Under the pieces are notes generated by a model. The model was given only the letters and a program-made list of their open reading frames with translations. It did no database searches and was not told the origin of the DNA. From NCBI GenBank assembly GCA_035508275.1, contig DATJNI010000019.1, forward strand, positions 3,728 through 67,727: a stretch of 64,000 bases of DNA. Direction: 5' to 3'. Both the position numbers and the translations under genes were made by a program. Source of the DNA: DATJNI01 sp035508275 (GTDB lineage Bacteria; Patescibacteriota; Saccharimonadia; Saccharimonadales; UBA4665). Positions 58,955 through 64,000 of this stretch are shown one piece after another. The first letter of the stretch is position 1; each line of letters opens with the position of its first letter.

Positions 58955-60889
58955 TCAAGCGGCATTACCGGCGCTCCCCTGAGCTACATTACCACCAAGA
59001 TTTATTGTGCCCTGGGGTTGATTAAGAACACCCTCGACTCCTGTTTCTGGTTTTTCTTTGACGGTAGGCGTGGTTGAAATCAGGCTGGTCTCTGTAGGGC
59101 TGGCAATGACTTGTATGTGTACGTGATTTGATCCGGCAAAAAATAGGCCTTGTCCGACTGGGAATTGAGAGAGGCGTTTTTTCTCCTCAGAAGTTAGTTT
59201 GAAGACATTGCTTAGTACGTCTACCGCCGTCGGGGACTGCTTTAACAGAAACTGCATGGAGGCGTTGGCTACTATCGCTCGCCCCATTCGAGAACCCATA
59301 AAGTCTTCCACGTCTTGAGTGACGGTGGTAATACCCAGGTTATATTTCCTAGCCCTCTTAGATAGAGAAAACAAAAAGTTAGCTGAATCCTCGTATTTCA
59401 TGAGCTGCCAGGCCTCATCAACAACTAAAAGCCTTCTCTTTTGGTCTGTCTTAGTCTTATTCCAGATGTAGTTTAGGACTATGTACATCGCGACTGGCCT
59501 AAGTTCATCTTCTAGATCGCGTACATTAAAAACGACCAACGGGTTCTCTATACTAATATTACTAGCCTGCGAAAATATGCCTGCAAAAGTACCAGTTGTG
59601 TATTTTCTTAGCCTTTGAGCAAGCTGCGGACCGTTGCCGCCCATGTGCAGCAGGGTATCGTATAGGTCTAGAATTGTCGGGGGATCGGCAGTATGGGTCA
59701 GTGGATCGTTGGTAATCCCGGCTTTGGCATATGTACTTATTAATGCAGAATCCAAGTCTGCCTCTTCGCCAGGGGTTAGTGCTGGGAGTGTGATTTGTGA
59801 GCTGCCTTGTAGTTCAGCCTGTGCCCCACCCATCATAAGCCTAAGTAATCCATGCAGGGTAATAAGGTTAGATCGCAAGGCATTATCCGCCTCCTCGCTA
59901 TCGACTACTTTTGGCAGATCAAATGGGTTAATCCTGGTGGAAGAGTTTAAGCTGAGCCGGACATAAGCACCGCCAGCGGCCTCACACATCCTTTGATACT
60001 CATTTTCTGGGTCAACAATAAATATCTCAGTACCAAACATCATGCTCCTAAGAGCTTCGAGCTTTACTAGAAAACTTTTACCGGCTCCAGACTTGGCAAA
60101 AACAACTGAATTGCCATTTTCCAGTGAGAAACGATCGAATATTACTAGTCCCGAATTATGCATATTTATGCCGTAAAGTATGCCATTTTCTTGGGTTAGG
60201 TCAGCGCTGGTGAAAGGAAAGCTGGTACTCAGTGCACCGGTACTCATGTTCCTGCGTATCTGCAACTGGTCGCTTAGTTGGGGGACTGTAGAGTTAAAGC
60301 CCTGTTCTTGCTGTGCCGAAGCAGCCTTGCTATAAACAAGTTGTTGCCCAAGCATGGACTCTACCTTATGGCTAATGAACTCCAGCTCCTCACTGCTAGA
60401 GCCGTAGATTGTGAAGTATAAACCAAATCTAAAGAACCTTTCTTCACCTACTTGAAGCTTGTCCCTAATTTCTTCGGCATCTAAAATTGCTGCTTGTTTG
60501 CCTGGGTCTCGGATTCGACCTTTTTCGCTGTCAATTTGTATTCCCGCCTCGAGTTGAGTTACCTTTTTCTTAAGGTTCTCAAGCACGATCTTACTCTCTA
60601 CCGGATATATGTACATGCTAATATCTATGACTTCATCAATATTAACTAATGGGCTTAACCAGCCAGTGTAGACTTGGCGCGGATAGCCGTAGACGTAGTA
60701 GGTTCTAGCGTAGCGCGTACCAATTTGAAAGTATGTACTATTAAAAACCAAAGAACTTGGAGCAATGAAATCTCTAAGTGCAGTTAGGCCCTTTTGAAAG
60801 GCTGCTTGAACTTCTTGTTCTTCGCGAGCTTTTTGCGCTTGCTCTATAGCAACCGGATCGACGGGTTGTTTTTTAGATCGCCCAAGCAT
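58955..60889 (-). CDS. virB4: VirB4-family T4SS ATPase, main part (second locus)
   Basis: The 644-residue protein is the ATPase-bearing part of VirB4. It has FQIGTRYARTYYVYGYPRQV and GWLSPLVNIDEVID at residues 55-90, Walker A AKSGAGKSF at 265-273 and Walker B RLLVVDEAW near residue 483, followed by SKRARKYNLG and NASMQFLLKQSP. It is clearly paralogous to the protein at 44634 (shared TSADLTQENGILYGIN-type block). It has an extra Gln/Gly-rich tail. It overlaps its N-part gene by 1 nt. Confidence 0.92.
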   Translation of the reverse strand: MLGRSKKQPVDPVAIEQAQKAREEQEVQAAFQKGLTALRDFIAPSSLVFNSTYFQIGTRYARTYYVYGYPRQVYTGWLSPLVNIDEVIDISMYIYPVESKIVLENLKKKVTQLEAGIQIDSEKGRIRDPGKQAAILDAEEIRDKLQVGEERFFRFGLYFTIYGSSSEELEFISHKVESMLGQQLVYSKAASAQQEQGFNSTVPQLSDQLQIRRNMSTGALSTSFPFTSADLTQENGILYGINMHNSGLVIFDRFSLENGNSVVFAKSGAGKSFLVKLEALRSMMFGTEIFIVDPENEYQRMCEAAGGAYVRLSLNSSTRINPFDLPKVVDSEEADNALRSNLITLHGLLRLMMGGAQAELQGSSQITLPALTPGEEADLDSALISTYAKAGITNDPLTHTADPPTILDLYDTLLHMGGNGPQLAQRLRKYTTGTFAGIFSQASNISIENPLVVFNVRDLEDELRPVAMYIVLNYIWNKTKTDQKRRLLVVDEAWQLMKYEDSANFLFSLSKRARKYNLGITTVTQDVEDFMGSRMGRAIVANASMQFLLKQSPTAVDVLSNVFKLTSEEKKRLSQFPVGQGLFFAGSNHVHIQVIASPTETSLISTTPTVKEKPETGVEGVLNQPQGTINLGGNVAQGSAGNAA

Positions 60890-61776
60890 TATTCAGCACC
60901 TCCCTGTAGGTGGGGTTGTGGTGCGGCACCCTGGCCTTTGGTAACTACGTCGGCACTTAGATCATCGAAAGTCTTCAGTTGTTGTCTGGTGGCAGTGTCA
61001 GGATTATAGGTGTCATAAAATAGTTCAATTAATTCCTGAGTATCTAGAGGTAGTCCCTGGATGCCACACTGTAGTAACCCACTTAATACAGATTGCACCC
61101 TATTTCTAAGTTCGGTTTTGGCATTCTGCAAGTCATTTTCGTTAATAGTAACGTGCGTATCCTTTTTGTTGAAAAGACCACCTAGTCCGGAAAGAAAGTT
61201 TTTACTCTGGGCAACAGCAGGATTTGAAGCATCAATAATTGGGAAGTAAGGAATGACAATGTAGGACTTCTTGTCCATGATATTGGTCTGCTGACTGAGC
61301 GAGTCTATGTATGAAATGTAGTCTTCCATTAAGTACGCTAGTAGCATATTGTCTTGCTCCGTACGCAGCTTGTCCATCTTTAGAATGTAGGGCCTAAGAT
61401 CCACCTTCTCGGACCTAATGAATATCTGTATCGGGAAATATAGCGAGTTAAGAAAGCCCTGGTAACTAAACTCAACAGCCTCCTGTTCCTGAGTGCTCAT
61501 AAGATCAAAGTTAATACTTTTGACCATGACAACGGAGCGGAACGAACCATCATTCATTATTGCCAGCCCATCCCGTATTTCTGCTACTTGAAGAGAATTC
61601 TGGGTACTGTTGGGGTTTCCGTTTTTGGGGACTGGTTTTGATTGTTGTGCGGCCTGCTTTTTGGCCTGTGCATTGGCAGCTGTATTCGGGGCAATAATAT
61701 CAAGAGGTGTTTTGTCCGGCACCTGGTTCGTGTTGGTTGTGTCTAATTTAGGTATGTTATTTGTTTCAGGATTCAT
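60889..61776 (-). CDS. VirB4 N-terminal-domain protein (second locus)
   Basis: The 295-residue protein has a disordered N-terminal 65 residues (Asn/Gln/Pro-rich). It then has the block VAEIRDGLAIMNDGSFRSVV and KSINFDLMSTQEQ, and YFPIQIFIRSEKVDL, which parallels the 203-residue protein of the first locus and the N-terminus of one-piece VirB4. An insertion with LSGLGGLFNKKDTHVTI is present in this copy only. It has no ATPase motifs. It couples by a 1-nt overlap to the ATPase gene. Confidence 0.75.
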   Translation of the reverse strand: MNPETNNIPKLDTTNTNQVPDKTPLDIIAPNTAANAQAKKQAAQQSKPVPKNGNPNSTQNSLQVAEIRDGLAIMNDGSFRSVVMVKSINFDLMSTQEQEAVEFSYQGFLNSLYFPIQIFIRSEKVDLRPYILKMDKLRTEQDNMLLAYLMEDYISYIDSLSQQTNIMDKKSYIVIPYFPIIDASNPAVAQSKNFLSGLGGLFNKKDTHVTINENDLQNAKTELRNRVQSVLSGLLQCGIQGLPLDTQELIELFYDTYNPDTATRQQLKTFDDLSADVVTKGQGAAPQPHLQGGAE

Positions 61777-61828
61777 TTAGAGTGCCACCCCGCATAGCTT
61801 AGGCATAATGCGCGCTTCCGCCACTACT

Positions 61829-62830
61829 CTAGTGTAATGATACAACTACTTCATTACCGCTAGAATTATTGCCTTTGGTTTTGTTAACCTCACTAGCAAT
61901 AGTTGATATGTTAATATCGTTGCGGCTCGCCCAATTTAGTATAGCAGGATCTGGGGTCTGTGTCAGATTGGCGGGAGCCTTACTAACACTTTTTGCAGCC
62001 GGTGCACTTTCCAAAGTTCTAAGGCCACTAAACTGTGCACGCTCACTTTCCTTACTAGCTCTAAGCTGCCTTCCCAAAGCCTCCTCGTCGATCGAGGGTT
62101 GTGATGTCCCTGGCTGACCATTCTTCATGAACCATTCTTGCGGTTGAGGTGTAGCTGGTGCTTTAGCAGCCGGCCTATTATTCATAAGATCCATCATCTG
62201 CTTTCTGTGATCAGAACTACTTTTGTCTATCATTGTCTGGAAAGTTTGTGCAATTGTGCTTGTCTTCTCGTCCATGATGTCTGTGGACTGGGTATCACTA
62301 ACCTCCGGCACTTGCTGAGGCAGATCCAAAGGACTTACTAGTCTATCTACATCGTCACTAACTACGGAGTTAATATATGCTCCCGCATCGTCTGCCCCTG
62401 TTGCGTCTTTGGTTGCCCAGCCCCTCGTGTCTAAGGTGTCGGCCAGCTGCTGCAGCCGGCTTCTAACTTCTTTTTGACTAAGACCATTTGTTAGATTCAC
62501 CTCCATGCGTTTAGGTGCAGTAATGGTGACCATTTCCTTTATGCCGCTCTGATTCCAAACGCGCCTATGAGGCTTTAGAAGAAAACGTATTCTAGCTAGC
62601 GCCCATATTTCTGTGGGCTGATCTCTGCCGAACGGAAAAGCAAAAAAAGCGAAAAACAGGCCAGGAGGAAGAAATATGACCATGAGGAAAGGCACGTGCT
62701 TAGCATAGGTTAAAAAGCTTAGGTAAAAGCAACAGACGGCAATTAGAGCAAAGACGAATTGCCTAAATGTCAAAGGGCCAAGAATGTGATCTTCTGCTTC
62801 TATGTCTTGGATTAGTTTATACGTTGCCAC
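61829..62830 (-). CDS. PrgI-family protein with long C-terminal extension (second locus)
   Basis: The start chosen is the GTG at 62830, with GGAGGAGG 8 nt upstream; an ATG at 62864-62866 is the alternative. The 333-residue protein has a PrgI-like N-terminal part (residues 1-100) with DHILGPLTFRQF, two membrane helices and WALARIRFLLKPHRRVW. About 230 residues of charged, Pro/Gln-rich cytoplasmic sequence follow, with weak coiled-coil character. The extension is absent from the first-locus PrgI. It overlaps the VirB6-tail gene by 14 nt. Confidence 0.78.
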   Translation of the reverse strand: MATYKLIQDIEAEDHILGPLTFRQFVFALIAVCCFYLSFLTYAKHVPFLMVIFLPPGLFFAFFAFPFGRDQPTEIWALARIRFLLKPHRRVWNQSGIKEMVTITAPKRMEVNLTNGLSQKEVRSRLQQLADTLDTRGWATKDATGADDAGAYINSVVSDDVDRLVSPLDLPQQVPEVSDTQSTDIMDEKTSTIAQTFQTMIDKSSSDHRKQMMDLMNNRPAAKAPATPQPQEWFMKNGQPGTSQPSIDEEALGRQLRASKESERAQFSGLRTLESAPAAKSVSKAPANLTQTPDPAILNWASRNDINISTIASEVNKTKGNNSSGNEVVVSLH

Positions 62831-64000
62831 CCTGATTGCCTCCTCCGCCTTGCTGGTTAGCTGCATCGTTTATAGCCCCTTCTGGAGGCAGTGCACGATA
62901 GCGGTCCATATTGCTCTTGATGCCCTGAGTGAATCGGAGTTGGGTAGCGTCCTGGGCAACACCGGGTGCCGGCTGTACTACATTACCGTTCGCGTCTATA
63001 CCAGCAGCTCGTCTTATTACGTCTATCTGGGTATTCATTTGGTCAAGGTTAGACCCTTGTGCGCCACCCCGAGCTGACATAAGTTTGTCGTGCCATTCGA
63101 TCAATCTCTCAGGTTGAGCCTTTCCGCTCTCAATAGCTTCTCGCAAGTTAGTCATAGCCGTCTGGATCTTCTTGTCATATTCTTCTTTACCTATTACGCT
63201 CGGTGCTTTAATTTCGTTAACTTCGTTGCCGATATCCTTGCCCATGTATTCTTTAGGAGCAGCCTTGAATACCGTTGGCTTAGCCTGAGTACCAAGCACG
63301 TAAGGTGGAGCTTTATCTAAACCTTCTTTCAGGTCAAACTTCTGGCCATTGTTAAGCCCAGCCAAATCGAATCTACCGGCGTTCTTCTCGCTAAACTGAG
63401 CCAAGTTCATGTTATTAACATAGGCACCATTATTAGTCCCAGGTTCCACACCGTGTATGTGTGAATTGCCTTCCTCGTCTTTTTCCCAGTGCAAAGTATT
63501 GCCGGTATATTTAGCGACAATGCTGGCCATGCGGTTATAACCTTCTTCACCGTCTTCCATTTGGTAGCCTGTTGCGAACAATCTCTGAGCCGCTGCAAGT
63601 TTTGAGGCGTTGTCTTGTGGCAATAAACTGGCGGCGGAGATAGCTTGCTGCCATGTGCTTATCTGTGTTCGAGCGTCCGCTCTCTCTTCTTCAGTCTTGC
63701 TTTCATCAGCTGCATCCGCCTGAGCCTTGCGTAACTTTTGTTGTGCGAAATCGCCGTCAACGTGAGCAAGTAGGGTGTTGTCATTGCTTTTATTGTTTTC
63801 CCATACACTCAAACCTTCAAGACCTTTAGCCCCTAGCACTCCCATTCGAGCTTCTCTCATGGCTGCAATATTTGCATTCCTAGCATTTCTGTTGAAAAGC
63901 GTCCTGGGATTAAGTCTAGTACTCAGGCCTTTTGTATCCCAACCTGCTTCGGCCAAAGCTCTGCCACGTCCTGCTGTTGCCTTTGCCCTCAGACTTTCTG
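62817..64000 (-). CDS. C-terminal cytoplasmic region of a probable VirB6/TrbL-like protein (partial)
   Basis: The frame stays open to the right window edge: codons upstream of the TTG at 63956 continue as ESLRAKATAGRGRALA with no stop, so the true start is beyond 64000. The visible 394 residues are soluble, charged and rich in Gln, Asn, Ala and Gly, with no membrane helix. Its place before PrgI and VirB4 matches the VirB6-like gene of the first locus, and VirB6/TrbL proteins in CPR often carry long soluble tails. The VirB6 identity is inferred from gene order, since the membrane part is outside the window. Confidence 0.6.
   Translation of the reverse strand, partial: ESLRAKATAGRGRALAEAGWDTKGLSTRLNPRTLFNRNARNANIAAMREARMGVLGAKGLEGLSVWENNKSNDNTLLAHVDGDFAQQKLRKAQADAADESKTEEERADARTQISTWQQAISAASLLPQDNASKLAAAQRLFATGYQMEDGEEGYNRMASIVAKYTGNTLHWEKDEEGNSHIHGVEPGTNNGAYVNNMNLAQFSEKNAGRFDLAGLNNGQKFDLKEGLDKAPPYVLGTQAKPTVFKAAPKEYMGKDIGNEVNEIKAPSVIGKEEYDKKIQTAMTNLREAIESGKAQPERLIEWHDKLMSARGGAQGSNLDQMNTQIDVIRRAAGIDANGNVVQPAPGVAQDATQLRFTQGIKSNMDRYRALPPEGAINDAANQQGGGGNQGGNV

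Noticed and set aside
63954..63956. TTG at 63956 as the true start of the rightmost gene
   Set aside because: The frame continues open to the window edge with charged, protein-like sequence and no ribosome site precedes the TTG, so the gene is treated as partial.
1..64000. tRNA, rRNA, transposase or phage structural genes
   Set aside because: No tRNA arm sequences, rRNA stretches or transposase motifs were noticed by eye; the phage-lysozyme-like domain belongs to a T4SS hydrolase, not to a prophage.

Overview
The window reads as chromosomal DNA of a Candidate Phyla Radiation (Patescibacteria) bacterium, most likely a Saccharibacteria (TM7) relative. The reasons are: dense coding with many 1-20 nt overlaps, the standard genetic code, an archaeal-type AspRS, a CPR-style type IV secretion system (T4SS) with PrgI-like and split VirB4 genes, and many lineage-restricted membrane proteins. 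This assignment is inference from gene content. No tRNA, rRNA, CRISPR array or transposase was seen.

Layout. (1) 1-12.3 kb is mixed housekeeping: a MazG-like pyrophosphohydrolase (cut by the window edge), TsaC, AspRS, a CBS/CNNM-like protein, a DsbA-like oxidoreductase, NadD, an HD-domain protein, a large zinc-ribbon orphan and a LexA-type DNA-binding protein without a protease domain. (2) 10.6-41.4 kb is a surface polysaccharide region. It holds a lipid-carrier sugar-phosphate transferase, an O-antigen-ligase-like protein, dTDP-rhamnose genes (rfbBCDA), two GtrA proteins, nucleotide-sugar dehydrogenase and epimerase, several GT2/GT4 glycosyltransferases, three large polytopic membrane proteins, a Wzm/Wzt ABC exporter, and an operon with a VioA-like aminotransferase, an ATP-grasp/HAD fusion and a TylF-like methyltransferase. 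A secreted lysozyme-like protein with five tandem C-terminal repeats sits inside this region. (3) 41.4-53.1 kb is the replication-origin neighbourhood. jag-yidC-rnpA-rpmH lie on the minus strand and dnaA-dnaN-recF on the plus strand. The rpmH-dnaA junction has been opened by about 5.5 kb that carries a MazEF toxin-antitoxin pair and a compact T4SS locus. A DnaA-box cluster and an AT-rich stretch lie just upstream of dnaA. (4) 53.1-64 kb is a second, larger T4SS locus converging on recF and running off the right edge.

The two T4SS loci keep the same order, VirB6-like / PrgI / VirB4 N-part / VirB4 ATPase part / peptidoglycan hydrolase, and so look like diverged duplicates flanking dnaA-dnaN-recF. 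In the first locus a pilin-like domain occurs both as a stand-alone protein and fused to the VirB6-like protein. The sugar genes plausibly work together: RfbA and RfbB make dTDP-4-keto-6-deoxyglucose, which can go to dTDP-rhamnose (RfbC, RfbD) or to an amino sugar (VioA-like), with possible amide and O-methyl decoration. The glycan would then be built by the glycosyltransferases and exported by Wzm/Wzt or finished by the ligase-like protein.
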